Assembly (NCBI GenBank): GCA_021832345.1
Contig: JAKBKY010000001.1
Span: 396,385 to 460,384 of the forward strand
DNA: 64,000 nucleotides
Direction: 5' to 3'
Source of the DNA: a bacterium
GTDB taxonomy: Bacteria; Vulcanimicrobiota; Vulcanimicrobiia; Vulcanimicrobiales; Vulcanimicrobiaceae
Under the pieces are notes generated by a model, which saw nothing but the letters and a program-made list of their open reading frames with translations, had not been told where the DNA came from and ran no database searches. A program made the translations under genes and the position numbers. Shown one piece after another: positions 7,624 through 16,633 of the stretch; position 1 is the first letter of the stretch, and each line of letters starts with the position of its first letter.

Positions 7624-8418
7624 TTATCCCGCTTTCAGAGCGCCCAAAAGACGCCCGAAGAATCCCGGCTGATCGAGGTTACTAAACGGTACGATCTCGC
7701 CTTCAAGCCGGCGAGCGATCTTTTCGTAAAGGGTGCGCAATCGACTGGTATCGTCGAGGGCCACAGGCTCACCTCTATTGGTCGTATCGATGATCTCTTC
7801 GTCGTCGGGGACGATTCCCAACAACTCGGTCGAGAGAACTTCGCAAACGTCCTCGACCGAAAGCATGTCGCCGCTACGCACCATCTCCGGGCGGATGCGG
7901 TTGATGATCAAGCGCATCGGCAAACGCCGTTCGTTGAGTTTGCCGACAACCCGATCGGCATCGCGAATCGCACTGACCTCGGGGGTCGTCACGATGATCG
8001 CTTCGTCGGCGCCTGCTACGGCATTGCGAAAGCCTCCCTCGATACCGGCGGGGCAATCCACGAGGACAAAGTCCGCAACCTCGCCGCATTGGCGAACGAC
8101 GCCGGCGAACTGCTCGGGCGTGACGGCATCCTTGTTGCGAGTCTGCGCCGCCGGAAGGATGGAGAGGCACTCCCCGAAGCGCTTATCGCGGATGAGGGCT
8201 TGGCGCAACTGACACCGCCCTTCGATCACCTCAACCAGATCGAAGACGATGCGTTTTTCGAGGCCCAGGACCAAGTCCAGATTGCGCAACCCAATGTCGG
8301 CATCGATCAACACGACGCGATGACCGCGCCGGGCAAGTGTGGCGCCGAGATTCGCAGTGGTCGTGGTCTTCCCCACGCCTCCTTTGCCCGACGTGACGAC
8401 GATCTTGCGAGCGCTCAC
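7624..8418 (-). CDS. minD: MinD paralogue 2 (proximal copy), septum-site ATPase
   Basis: 264 aa and colinear with E. coli MinD: GKGGVGKTTTTANLG near residue 10, LIDADIGLRNLDLVLGLE, LVDCPAGIEGGF, the SVEDVCEVLSTELLGIVPDD region, and a C-terminal amphipathic helix FFGRLLGALKAG. GTG 8418 is chosen because it overlaps the minC stop as GTGA and has an AGAGG ribosome site. This copy is the more canonical of the pair. It recruits MinC to the membrane in an ATP-dependent way; MinE releases it. Confidence 0.94.
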   Translation of the reverse strand: MSARKIVVTSGKGGVGKTTTTANLGATLARRGHRVVLIDADIGLRNLDLVLGLEKRIVFDLVEVIEGRCQLRQALIRDKRFGECLSILPAAQTRNKDAVTPEQFAGVVRQCGEVADFVLVDCPAGIEGGFRNAVAGADEAIIVTTPEVSAIRDADRVVGKLNERRLPMRLIINRIRPEMVRSGDMLSVEDVCEVLSTELLGIVPDDEEIIDTTNRGEPVALDDTSRLRTLYEKIARRLEGEIVPFSNLDQPGFFGRLLGALKAG

Positions 8419-9395
8419 TGATCTGCCTCTTCTCTGGACGGTTCCCAACGATCGTAGGGGATGATCATAATTTGCGCTTCGCGCACGATGGCGACCTCCG
8501 GCTGCGGAGATCTCTTTGCGGGCGGAGCGTCGGCGGCGATGGAGGTCGCGATCCGCAGTTGGGTCGCCGCAAGGTCGAGCGCAAGCACGACCGCGCCGGC
8601 ATCTCCCTGGGCGCCCGCATGCGCGACGCCGGCCAGGCGCCCGAAGACGAGAATATCGCCGGTCGCGACCAACTCCGCGCCGGGATTGACATCGCCGACC
8701 ACGACGAGGTTGCCGAGTTGATGGAGGGATTGGCCACCCCGCAGGGTGCCGACGTGGTAGCGGGTGGCCGGTGACTCGACCAGACTCAAGGGAGTCTCGC
8801 CGGTGGGGCCGCGTACCGGAGCAACGACGCGCGGAACACTCGGCTCGCCGCGGCGACGGCGCGACGCGATATCCGAACGGGCTCCGGCAAAGTCGGCGAT
8901 CAGCGACCGAGCGGCCTCCGAGAGAGCGACCTCGCGCTTGGGCCGTAGCGCCCGTCGCCGCTCGAGCTCTCCGTCCGGCGAGCTGCGCGCCGGCACGAAG
9001 GCCAGCCCACGAGCCGCCGCTGCCGGAGAGACCGCCGGCCCGCCGGAGAGGGCTCGCAGGATGATCCCCGCCTCGTTCAGGAGCTCGCCGGCCGCGGCCA
9101 GCAGCGCATCACTAGGCGCCTGGTCACCGCAGGCTAGGGTTGCGTCGGTTCCGCGATAGAAGCCCGGGCGAGCGTGCAGGATCGTCGCGAGCTCCTCGAG
9201 CGTCGCCGCAGCGTCGCGTCCGGCCAGCGTAATCTCAAGTCCGGTTCCCTTGCCGCGTAGCAGCGTCACGATAGCACAGCCGTCTTCATACCGAATCGCG
9301 CGCGGATTCCCGCGCGGCGGTGACGAACCCTTGCTCCCTCCACATCTCCTACACAGCTTCTTTTCGTTATCCACACCGAATACACAGCACTCCAC
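8415..9395 (-). CDS. minC: MinC, septum site-determining inhibitor
   Basis: Inhibitor of FtsZ assembly. An N-terminal MinC_N-like domain spans about residues 34-120 (TGLEITLAG, FYRGTDATLACG). A ~90-residue Ala/Arg-rich linker follows. The C-terminal beta-helix domain carries the conserved RGGQSLHQLGNLVVVGDVN, ATGDILVFGRLAGVAHAG and ALDLAATQLRIA. The start is uncertain: GTG 9395 and GTG 9374 are both possible with weak ribosome sites, and the extra N-terminal part includes CRRC. The last codon overlaps minD (GTGA). It is the first gene of the min-rodA operon and is divergent from the M48 protease. Confidence 0.88.
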   Translation of the reverse strand: MECCVFGVDNEKKLCRRCGGSKGSSPPRGNPRAIRYEDGCAIVTLLRGKGTGLEITLAGRDAAATLEELATILHARPGFYRGTDATLACGDQAPSDALLAAAGELLNEAGIILRALSGGPAVSPAAAARGLAFVPARSSPDGELERRRALRPKREVALSEAARSLIADFAGARSDIASRRRRGEPSVPRVVAPVRGPTGETPLSLVESPATRYHVGTLRGGQSLHQLGNLVVVGDVNPGAELVATGDILVFGRLAGVAHAGAQGDAGAVVLALDLAATQLRIATSIAADAPPAKRSPQPEVAIVREAQIMIIPYDRWEPSREEADQ

Positions 9396-9482
9396 TGCAA
9401 CGCCGGGAGAGGCCGCGGCGTTCTGTAACTATCCAGGGACTGAAACACCAAGGGGTTCGCAAGGTAGAAGGAAAGCAGCCGT

Positions 9483-11492
9483 ATGCTTCGTCGAATCGCT
9501 CCCATCACCGTCATTCTCTCGCTTTTGCTCGCCGCGATTCCCGCACCGTCACCGGCGCTGTCGACCGCGGCCGAAGTTCAGATCGGCAAGGCCGAAAACC
9601 GGCAACTCGTGCGCAGCGTCGTTATCGAGAAAGATCCATTGCTCAACGCATGGGTTCGCGGGATCGCCGATAACCTGTGGAGGCAGGTCGCCCGCAAGAA
9701 GGTTCCCTACAGCATCCGCATCATCCAATCCAATCAAATCAACGCCTTCGGCACCGAAGGCGGCTACATCTATGTCTACGACGGGATGCTTGATTTCGTG
9801 CAGTCGGACGATGAACTCGCCGGCGTTCTCGGGCACGAAACCGGACATATCGAGCGACGCAACGTCGTGACCTATCAGGCGAAGTCCGAAATCCTCGGGG
9901 CCCTTTTCAGCATCGCGGCGCTCTTTTCACCCATTATCTACAACTTCGGAAACATCGCGGAGGCCGGCCTTCTCGCAAAGATGTCGCGCGTCGATGAACT
10001 TCAGGCCGACCGCTATGGCTTGCAGCTCATGGCACGCGCGGGTTACGACCCGGAAGCGATGATCACCATGATGCGCCATCTGGGCGTCCTCAATGCACAA
10101 CACAGCGACCTCGTCTCCAACTACTTAGCCAGTCACCCGCCCTCAAACGCGCGCGTGGCGCATCTGATGGGTTATCCGGAGCTCGATCCCACCAAAGTAA
10201 CCACCGCCGAGCGCTTGGTTCGCGCCCTCAGCGACGAAGAACGCGCACGCTATGATACCGCGGCCAGGCAACTGACCAAGGTGCTCAAGACGGAGCCCGA
10301 TAATCCAGAGGCCCTCCTTAAACTCGCTCAGGCCCAGATCGCCCTTGGACTCATCAACAAGAGCGAGCAGACGCTGGCTCTGGCAGCCCAATTCGGCACG
10401 GACAACACCAAACGCATTGCGCTCGACCGCATCGCCGCACTGCAACAGATGCAGGAGCGTAGCCTTGCTCTACACCAGCCGGATCTGACGAACCTCCGAA
10501 CGCAGATGACCGGCGCGCAGACCCGGCTGCTGAGCGACGGCGCTCAAATCACCCTCCGCGCCAAACAAGGCGCGGCACAGTTACGGGCGGTCAATCGGCG
10601 ACTCCACGCACTGCAATACGAAATCCCAAACTTTAGCAACGTTAACGTGCGCAAGGATTCTCGCCTCGCGGCGATTACACATGATCTGACGACCATTGCA
10701 CGGGCCATCAATAGTGCGATGGAGCAAGCGCAGGACCCGATCAACGGCGTGGGCACACTCTCGGCCAAGAAATCCACCGGGCTCATCGCCGAGAACGCGG
10801 CGATCTACAAGAAGATGCAGGCGCCGCTGGCGCTCACGCCGATCCCGCGTGATTCGCTCGCCGTACTGCCGGAGTATCCCACCGTCCTGCACGAGCTTGG
10901 GCGCACCGATAACGACATGCTGCGCGGGGTTGATGCCGCTCGCGCGTCCTTGCTGCTCATGGATAGTTCCATCAACGATCTCGATACATTCTTACGGCAA
11001 TTTTCGACGGTGCAGATCAACGCTTTTGGAGATATCAGCCAACCCAGCTACGATGCCCTGATGCCGCAGCTACGCACGTGCTACGATCATTTCGACCGAG
11101 CCGCTAGTGCCGCGTCGCAGGCGGCTCAGCTCTACAACATGGCCCGCTCGCGCCAGCTTGCCGCTCGGATTACTCTGCTCGGCGTTGGAACCTCCGCCGA
11201 GCGCTATGCAACCCTGCAATATGCGCTACGCCTTCGTTTTAACTCGGGAGGCATTGCCTACCAACAGATGCGCCGGCAGAAGTTGACGCCGGGGCAAGTC
11301 GCCGCCGCCACGATTATCGCCGCCGACACGAAGAGTACCCCGCAGCAGGTGATCGATGCAGCACGCGCCGCGCATCTCTCCATCGTCGATGAAGGCAACG
11401 CCCGCGGCATGGAATCGTGGCCCCTCGAAATCTTTATGGGCCTGCTCTATCTCGACTACACCGACGATCCGCTCGAAGAAGTGCAAGGCTGA
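9483..11492 (+). CDS. Exported M48 family metalloprotease with TPR-like region (BepA-like)
   Basis: 669 aa. A Sec signal peptide (residues 1-29) is followed by an M48 peptidase domain: HETGH at 118-122 (zinc ligands H118 and H122, catalytic E119) and the downstream glutamate in DELQAD (E172). TPR-like helices follow (about 245-320), then a long alpha-helical C-terminal part (320-669) with no family I recognise. BepA/YfgC-type proteins monitor outer-membrane protein assembly in the periplasm, which fits a diderm. AAGGAAAG precedes the ATG. At 669 aa it is longer than BepA (487 aa); the extra helical domain is unusual. Confidence 0.88.
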   Translation: MLRRIAPITVILSLLLAAIPAPSPALSTAAEVQIGKAENRQLVRSVVIEKDPLLNAWVRGIADNLWRQVARKKVPYSIRIIQSNQINAFGTEGGYIYVYDGMLDFVQSDDELAGVLGHETGHIERRNVVTYQAKSEILGALFSIAALFSPIIYNFGNIAEAGLLAKMSRVDELQADRYGLQLMARAGYDPEAMITMMRHLGVLNAQHSDLVSNYLASHPPSNARVAHLMGYPELDPTKVTTAERLVRALSDEERARYDTAARQLTKVLKTEPDNPEALLKLAQAQIALGLINKSEQTLALAAQFGTDNTKRIALDRIAALQQMQERSLALHQPDLTNLRTQMTGAQTRLLSDGAQITLRAKQGAAQLRAVNRRLHALQYEIPNFSNVNVRKDSRLAAITHDLTTIARAINSAMEQAQDPINGVGTLSAKKSTGLIAENAAIYKKMQAPLALTPIPRDSLAVLPEYPTVLHELGRTDNDMLRGVDAARASLLLMDSSINDLDTFLRQFSTVQINAFGDISQPSYDALMPQLRTCYDHFDRAASAASQAAQLYNMARSRQLAARITLLGVGTSAERYATLQYALRLRFNSGGIAYQQMRRQKLTPGQVAAATIIAADTKSTPQQVIDAARAAHLSIVDEGNARGMESWPLEIFMGLLYLDYTDDPLEEVQG

Positions 11493-11503
11493 GCGGCGCG
11501 ACG

Positions 11504-12487
11504 ATGTCTGCTGCGGTAGGTGCTCGCGACTTCCTCCATCTCGTCCGCAAGGGCGTCGATATCGGTGCGGTGCGCGCTCACGTCGGCAAACCTTTCCGCT
11601 TCCTGCTCTGCGGTGATCGCAACCTTGTCGCAGAGTTTCGCGCACTTCTCCTCACCGGCGGCGACGCATCGCTCGCCGAAGGAGCGGCGTGCTTAGAGAC
11701 GATCGATGCGGCTGCGCCGCCAAGCGATCTGCGCGATGCACGCGTCGTCGTTTCGCTCACCTACGGCGGCTTACCGGATGAAGCGGCCCTCGCGCGCCTC
11801 TGTGCGACCGGTTTGCCGGTATTGGCCGTCTGCGTGAACGATGCCGCGGCCGTGCCGCCGCCAGGAGCCGCTCCGCTGCGCGGGTCATGGGCACGATACT
11901 CCGTCCCGGAACTCACGGCAACCGAACTCAAGGGAGCGGTCTTCCCTCACCTGGTCGAATGCGCGCGCGGCGTGGAGATCGCTGTGGGACGCAGGCTTCC
12001 GGCGCTGCGAGAGACGGTTGCGGCCAAACTCACCCGCGGTGCCGCCGCCAACTCGCTGAAGATTGCACTCGCAAGCGCAACGGTCGAAAGCATTCCGTTG
12101 CTCGGCCTGGTCCTTGGCGCCGTCACCTCCGCGAGCGACACCGTCGCGATCACGGGCATTCAGATGATGCTCTTGCTCCAGATTGAAGCCGCCTACGGCC
12201 GAGATCCCGATTTTGGGCGACTCTGGCAGCTCTTGCCGGTCATCGGCGGCGGGTTTGGCTGGCGCACCCTGGCGCGCGAACTGGTCGGCTTCATCCCCGT
12301 CGCCGGCATCCCGATCAAAGGCGCCGTCGCCTATGCGGGGACCGTCGTTGTCGGCGAGGGCGTCATCTTCTTTCTCGAACGGGGACGACACATGACGCCA
12401 AGCCAAGCCGGAGCGCTCTACGAACGCACCAAGAACGAAGCGCTACGCACTGCGGGCCAACTCTTTACTCGACTGCGCCGCAAATAG
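11504..12487 (+). CDS. DUF697 domain protein with degenerate GTPase-like N-terminus
   Basis: 327 aa starting at ATG 11504, 11 bases after the M48 gene. The first ~140 residues alternate strand and helix like a small G domain (FRFLLCGDRN, VVVSLTYGG, LPVLAVCVND) but lack a Walker A lysine loop. The second half matches the DUF697 pattern: small residues around two membrane-associated helices (VESIPLLGLVLGAVTSASD, VAITGIQMMLLLQIEAAYG, then GFIPVAGIPIKGAVAYAG). DUF697 proteins are usually tied to Era/YcjF-type GTPases at the membrane; their function is unknown. Co-transcription with the protease is likely. Confidence 0.65.
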   Translation: MSAAVGARDFLHLVRKGVDIGAVRAHVGKPFRFLLCGDRNLVAEFRALLLTGGDASLAEGAACLETIDAAAPPSDLRDARVVVSLTYGGLPDEAALARLCATGLPVLAVCVNDAAAVPPPGAAPLRGSWARYSVPELTATELKGAVFPHLVECARGVEIAVGRRLPALRETVAAKLTRGAAANSLKIALASATVESIPLLGLVLGAVTSASDTVAITGIQMMLLLQIEAAYGRDPDFGRLWQLLPVIGGGFGWRTLARELVGFIPVAGIPIKGAVAYAGTVVVGEGVIFFLERGRHMTPSQAGALYERTKNEALRTAGQLFTRLRRK

Positions 12488-12493
12488 CTTCCA

Positions 12494-13204
12494 CTAGACC
12501 ATCTCAAGCAGCGCCTCGTCGTCGAGCGAGCGCAGCTCCGGCGGTGCGCCGGCGCGTATGCTTGCCGCAAGCCGCGCCGCCAGGCTGCGCCGAGCCTGCG
12601 GATCGAGCGTCGCGCGGCGCGCAAGAAACCCAAGAACGATCGCCCGACGCTCAGCATCAAGCCACGAGCCGCCCGCGCAGGAGCCCGTCGCCGGCGCGAT
12701 CCGGCCTTCGCGCACCACGATGGTGCCGGCGGCGAAGTCTCCCAAGCGTTTGTTCTCGGAAGAGAGCAGCGCACTGATCGCGGAAAGGATATAGAAACCC
12801 AGGAGCATCTCCGCGATGCGCAAGATATTGCGGATGATGGACCCGGTGAGATCGAGCGGGAAGCCCCCGTCGCGAACGACGCGAAGGCTCAAGGCGCGCT
12901 TGCCCGGAGTCTGGCCGCCCATGTATGCCTCAAAGACGATGAAGTACGCAAAGAAGATGATGAAGAGAATCACGACCAGGAGCGCGATGCCGATCGCCAT
13001 TCCCAGTCGTTGCTCCGCGGGTAGGGTGTGCGAGGTCTTGGGCAACCGAGAGCCGGCATAGGCCAAGCCCCCGAAAATAGCCGCCGCGAGCACGATCTGA
13101 ATGCCCAAATCGACCATGACCGCCAACATCCGGCTCCCGATTCCGGCCAGGTCATAGGTCAAGGTGACGCTCTCGGGCGTACGGATATCCAATCGGCGTT
13201 CCAT
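12494..13204 (-). CDS. RDD family integral membrane protein
   Basis: 236 aa. The RDD signature residues lie in the first membrane segment (IGSRMLAVMVDLGIQIVLAA: R, then D in the helix) and the conserved GGQTPGKRALSLRVVR follows the second. Three or four membrane spans are followed by a cytoplasmic C-terminal tail of ~80 residues. RDD proteins frequently sit beside SpoIIM-like and MoxR genes, as here, and some are proposed to act as transporters. It is divergent from the SpoIIM-family gene (61-base gap) and ends 6 bases from the convergent DUF697 gene. Confidence 0.85.
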   Translation of the reverse strand: MERRLDIRTPESVTLTYDLAGIGSRMLAVMVDLGIQIVLAAAIFGGLAYAGSRLPKTSHTLPAEQRLGMAIGIALLVVILFIIFFAYFIVFEAYMGGQTPGKRALSLRVVRDGGFPLDLTGSIIRNILRIAEMLLGFYILSAISALLSSENKRLGDFAAGTIVVREGRIAPATGSCAGGSWLDAERRAIVLGFLARRATLDPQARRSLAARLAASIRAGAPPELRSLDDEALLEMV

Positions 13205-13265
13205 CCCTTACCGCTTCGACACGTTTAGCATGGGCCTTTGCCCTGCTTGAGGAAAGGCGCCCGTC

Positions 13266-14270
13266 GTGAACCAACATCGCTTCGTCGAAAGCCGGCGTCC
13301 GTCGTGGGAGCGCCTCGACGCGCTGCTCGAACGGTTCGCCCGCAAAGGAGGCGGCTGCCTCTCGGCCGAGGAGGTCGGCGAACTCGGGCCCCTCTACCGG
13401 CACGCCGCAGCCGACCTCGCCTATGCCCGCGGCGCGAGCTACGACACTCCGCTGATCGATATGCTCAATCGTTTGGTCGCGCGCGCCCACGCCCGCGTCT
13501 ATGCCCACAATGCCACCCCCGAAACCAACGCGATCCTGGCGTTTTTCTCGACGACGTTCCCGCGAGAGTTTCGACGGTCCATCGGCTATATCGGCATCTG
13601 CACGCTGCTGACGATCGCGTGCGCAATCGTCTCCTATGTGGTCATCTACAATCGCCCCGGAGACGCCTTTTCGCTCTTGCCGACAGCGTTGATCTCACCG
13701 GAGATTCACAAGAGTCTTCACAACTCAAACTTTGCATTCAACGAAACCAACTCACCGGCGGTAGCCGCCCAAATCGTCACGAACAACATTCGCGTTGCCT
13801 TCCTTGCGTTTGCCGGTAGCGCGACGCTGGGAATTCTGACGATTTGGGTCATCATCCAAAACGGACTCATGCTGGGTGGAGTCGGCGCGCTCTTCACGCG
13901 GGCGGGATTCGGCTATGACTTCTGGGCGACCATCGCTCCGCACGGATTCATCGAACTCACCGCGATACAAGTTGCCGGAGCCGCCGGCCTCCTCATCGCC
14001 GCCGGAGTCCTCTACCCCGGCGACTTGCGCCGGCGCGATGCCTTGGTCATCAACGCCAGGCGGGCCGGCACGCTCATCCTCGGCGTCGCCGCGATGCTCA
14101 GCATCGCCGCGACCATCGAAGGGTTCTTCTCCCCTTTACGCTTACCGGCAAACCTTCGCATCGGGTTCGGGCTGATGACCGCAGTGGCGCTGGTTGCCTA
14201 TTTCGCTTTGGCGGGACGTGCTAGCAGGTCGCGGGAAAAGGCTGGTGCGGCTATCGCGCCGTGGTTTTGA
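13266..14270 (+). CDS. Stage II sporulation protein M (SpoIIM/DUF95) family membrane protein
   Basis: 334 aa from a GTG start. After a ~100-residue cytosolic helical N-terminus (FVESRRPSWERLDALLERF is the family's usual opening) come five or six membrane segments, including NNIRVAFLAFAGSATLGI and APHGFIELTAIQVAGAAGL, the conserved SpoIIM core with the HGxxE motif. In non-sporulating bacteria the family accompanies MoxR/DUF58/RDD genes, which is exactly the setting here; no link to sporulation should be read into it. Confidence 0.85.
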   Translation: MNQHRFVESRRPSWERLDALLERFARKGGGCLSAEEVGELGPLYRHAAADLAYARGASYDTPLIDMLNRLVARAHARVYAHNATPETNAILAFFSTTFPREFRRSIGYIGICTLLTIACAIVSYVVIYNRPGDAFSLLPTALISPEIHKSLHNSNFAFNETNSPAVAAQIVTNNIRVAFLAFAGSATLGILTIWVIIQNGLMLGGVGALFTRAGFGYDFWATIAPHGFIELTAIQVAGAAGLLIAAGVLYPGDLRRRDALVINARRAGTLILGVAAMLSIAATIEGFFSPLRLPANLRIGFGLMTAVALVAYFALAGRASRSREKAGAAIAPWF

Positions 14271-14297
14271 GGCGGTTTCGAGGAGCGAGGAGCGCAG

Positions 14298-14312
14298 AAT
14301 GACCGCGTCATT
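14298..14312. terminator. Short inverted repeat between convergent genes
   Basis: AATGAC-CGC-GTCATT is a 6-bp perfect stem with a 3-base loop, lying in the 76-base gap between convergent SpoIIM-family and DUF58 genes. No clear T-run follows, so terminator activity is only inferred. Confidence 0.3.
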
Positions 14313-14346
14313 TCAGCAACGAGCGACGACGGAAGCGACAACCCAT

Positions 14347-15678
14347 CTAAATCAAGCCGCGTTGCTTCACGCGCAGGTACGAGTCGATCAATCGTACCCC
14401 CAACGTCGGCGCCGGAGCATCGATCGTCACGACGCCGACTCGCTCGAGGGCCAGCACCGTCGCCTGGCGCTCGCGGTCAAGTTCGAGTGCTACTGCGCTG
14501 CGATATGCGGCATCTATCGTCTGCGGCTCACTTCCCAATGCAGACTCTACCGCCATGTCATTCATAAAGACGCACACAACGAGGTGATGGCGAGCGAGAT
14601 ACCCGATCTCCGAACGCATGGCCCCGCCGGCACTCGCTCCGGCTGCATCGGAGAGCAGCACCACGAGAGAGCGTTTACGCAGGTAGCGCCGCACCGCCGC
14701 CAAGGCACCGGCGTAATCCGACTCCTCGAAACGCGGCTCAAGATCGTAGAGCAACTCACCGATCTGCCCTGACGACGACTTGCTCGGGCGAGGCGCACAA
14801 GCGGCCAATACGTCCCCCGCAAAGGCAAGCGCTCCCACGCGATCGCTCGTCAACGACGCAATGGAGGCAAGCGAAAGTGCCGCTGTCACGGCATAATCGA
14901 GTTTTCGCAGCGTCCCGACGCGAGGGGTCATCAACCGGCCGCAATCAAGGACGATAAACACGTTCTGGCCTCGCTCCACCTCACGCTCGATGGCCATCAA
15001 CTTACCGCGCCGAGCGGTGGCCTTCCAATCGATGTCGCGTGGGCTATCTCCCGTCGTCCATTCGCGCAGTGAGGCGTACTCGCGTCCAACTCCACGACGA
15101 CGCAACGCTCGCAGTCCCGCATCGACGGCATGACTGCGCAGATGCAAGGCGCCGTAGCGCTCCACCGCAGAGAGATCCGGGAACACTCGCCACTGCAAGG
15201 CAGCGGGGATAACCATGCGACGGCGTAGTAAGCCGAATCGGTTTTCGTACCACGCGTAGAGCGTATCGAACGAATCCCTTCCCCGAGCGACGGGAGTAGC
15301 GCGGCGTTTCAGCGTCGCCCGTGAACGAGAACCAACGCGGCCCGTCGCCTCACGCTCGTGCAGCGACAACGTTCGCGCAGACGCTTCGGCGATTCCGAGG
15401 AGAATTGCTTGCCCGGAGCGGTTCGTCACGTCGTAGAGCAGATCGCAGGGCCGGCGTAGTGCGACCGAAGCGAGCGGACCGCGTACCACGTCCAGCGCCT
15501 GGCGCGGCGGCCCCACCCACAGATCCACTAGCGTCGCGATGCCCAGACCGGCCGACATGACCAGCGCTACCGGCAACAGGAGCCGAACTCCCGGGGAGAA
15601 TGCCAGTGCCGCCGCGACGGCTCCGAGCAACCAGAACCAACGCGGTGTCATCCAGAGGCGCAGCCGGAGCCTACTCAC
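14347..15678 (-). CDS. DUF58 domain protein (MoxR-associated, vWA-like)
   Basis: 443 aa from GTG 15678, which overlaps the end of the MoxR gene by 8 bases; residues upstream of it are shadow of MoxR. Two membrane helices near the N-terminus (WFWLLGAVAAALAFSPG and the next) precede a long extracytoplasmic or cytosolic middle. The DUF58 core then appears: ASLREWTTGDSPRDIDWKAT, RRGKLMAIEREVERGQNVF and IVLDCGRLM, leading to a vWA-like fold. DUF58 proteins are thought to act with MoxR chaperone ATPases in maturing envelope or enzyme complexes. It is the last gene of the four-gene operon. Confidence 0.85.
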   Translation of the reverse strand: MSRLRLRLWMTPRWFWLLGAVAAALAFSPGVRLLLPVALVMSAGLGIATLVDLWVGPPRQALDVVRGPLASVALRRPCDLLYDVTNRSGQAILLGIAEASARTLSLHEREATGRVGSRSRATLKRRATPVARGRDSFDTLYAWYENRFGLLRRRMVIPAALQWRVFPDLSAVERYGALHLRSHAVDAGLRALRRRGVGREYASLREWTTGDSPRDIDWKATARRGKLMAIEREVERGQNVFIVLDCGRLMTPRVGTLRKLDYAVTAALSLASIASLTSDRVGALAFAGDVLAACAPRPSKSSSGQIGELLYDLEPRFEESDYAGALAAVRRYLRKRSLVVLLSDAAGASAGGAMRSEIGYLARHHLVVCVFMNDMAVESALGSEPQTIDAAYRSAVALELDRERQATVLALERVGVVTIDAPAPTLGVRLIDSYLRVKQRGLI

Positions 15679-16633
15679 GCGGCACTGGGGTAGCGGCAAG
15701 AATATCCGCGAGGATCTGCGTTGCTCGTACGCCTTCGATTTCGGCCTCCGAGCGCAGGATGAATCGATGCGCGAGGACCAGTGCGGCGACATCCTTGACG
15801 TCATCCGGAGTCGCAAAGTCACGACTGTCCATGGCCGCGGCGGCTTGGGTTGCAAGCAGAAGGGAGACGCCTGCACGTGGTGAGGCTCCAAGCGCCAAGC
15901 GCGCATGGTCTCGCGTTGCAGTGACGATGCGTTGCGCATAGCGCGCGACGGCCCGCGCAACATGCACGCGGCGGACCGTCGCTTGCGCCTGCCGAATCTC
16001 TGCCAAGTTCGCGATGACCGTCACGTTGGACGCTCCCAGGGAACGCGCATCGAACCCCGCTGCCACGCGCTCCAGCAAACGCGCCTCGTCCGCCTCCGAT
16101 GGATACCCGGTTTCCACCTTCACGAGGAAACGGTCAAGTTGCGCCTCGGGAAGCGGATACGTGCCTTCGTATTCGACCGGATTCTGCGTCGCACAGACCA
16201 TGAAGGGATCCGGGAGATCGATCGGCAGACCATCCAAGGTGACGCGACCTTCTTCCATGGCTTCGAGCAGCGCCGCCTGCGTCTTGGGCGGAGTGCGATT
16301 GATCTCATCAGCCAGCACGACGTTTGCCACGATTGGGCCGGCATGGACCGAAAATTCGGCGGTGCGCGGGTCGAAGACGGTGGTGCCTACGATGTCCGAA
16401 GGCATGAGGTCGGGGGTGAATTGAATGCGACGAAACTCGAGTCCCAGACTGTACGCAAAGGCACGAACTGCAAGCGTCTTGCCCGTTCCCGGCACTCCCT
16501 CGATCAAGGCGTGTCCCCGAGCCAGAAGTGCAATCGTCAGCGCAAATGACAGGTGCTCTGCGCCGACGACCGCCTCTGCGATGCCATGCGCCAGACGCGC
16601 GGCTAACTGCCCTACCTGCGAAGAGTCGGTCAT
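15671..16633 (-). CDS. MoxR family AAA+ ATPase
   Basis: 320 aa. Walker A GVPGTGKT at 46-53, Walker B NVVLADEINR, the family's PPKTQAALLEAMEE, ATQNPVEYEGTYPLPEAQLDRF (sensor 1 and pre-sensor region) and GASPRAGVSLLLATQA (sensor 2) are all present. MoxR ATPases act as chaperones for partner proteins, commonly DUF58/vWA proteins encoded beside them. The ATG overlaps the preceding gene's stop (ATGA), indicating translational coupling. Confidence 0.93.
   Translation of the reverse strand: MTDSSQVGQLAARLAHGIAEAVVGAEHLSFALTIALLARGHALIEGVPGTGKTLAVRAFAYSLGLEFRRIQFTPDLMPSDIVGTTVFDPRTAEFSVHAGPIVANVVLADEINRTPPKTQAALLEAMEEGRVTLDGLPIDLPDPFMVCATQNPVEYEGTYPLPEAQLDRFLVKVETGYPSEADEARLLERVAAGFDARSLGASNVTVIANLAEIRQAQATVRRVHVARAVARYAQRIVTATRDHARLALGASPRAGVSLLLATQAAAAMDSRDFATPDDVKDVAALVLAHRFILRSEAEIEGVRATQILADILAATPVPRE

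Noticed and set aside
15679-15963. N-terminal extension of the DUF58 ORF into MoxR
   Set aside because: Residues there are out-of-frame MoxR sequence; GTG 15678 overlapping the stop is the natural start.
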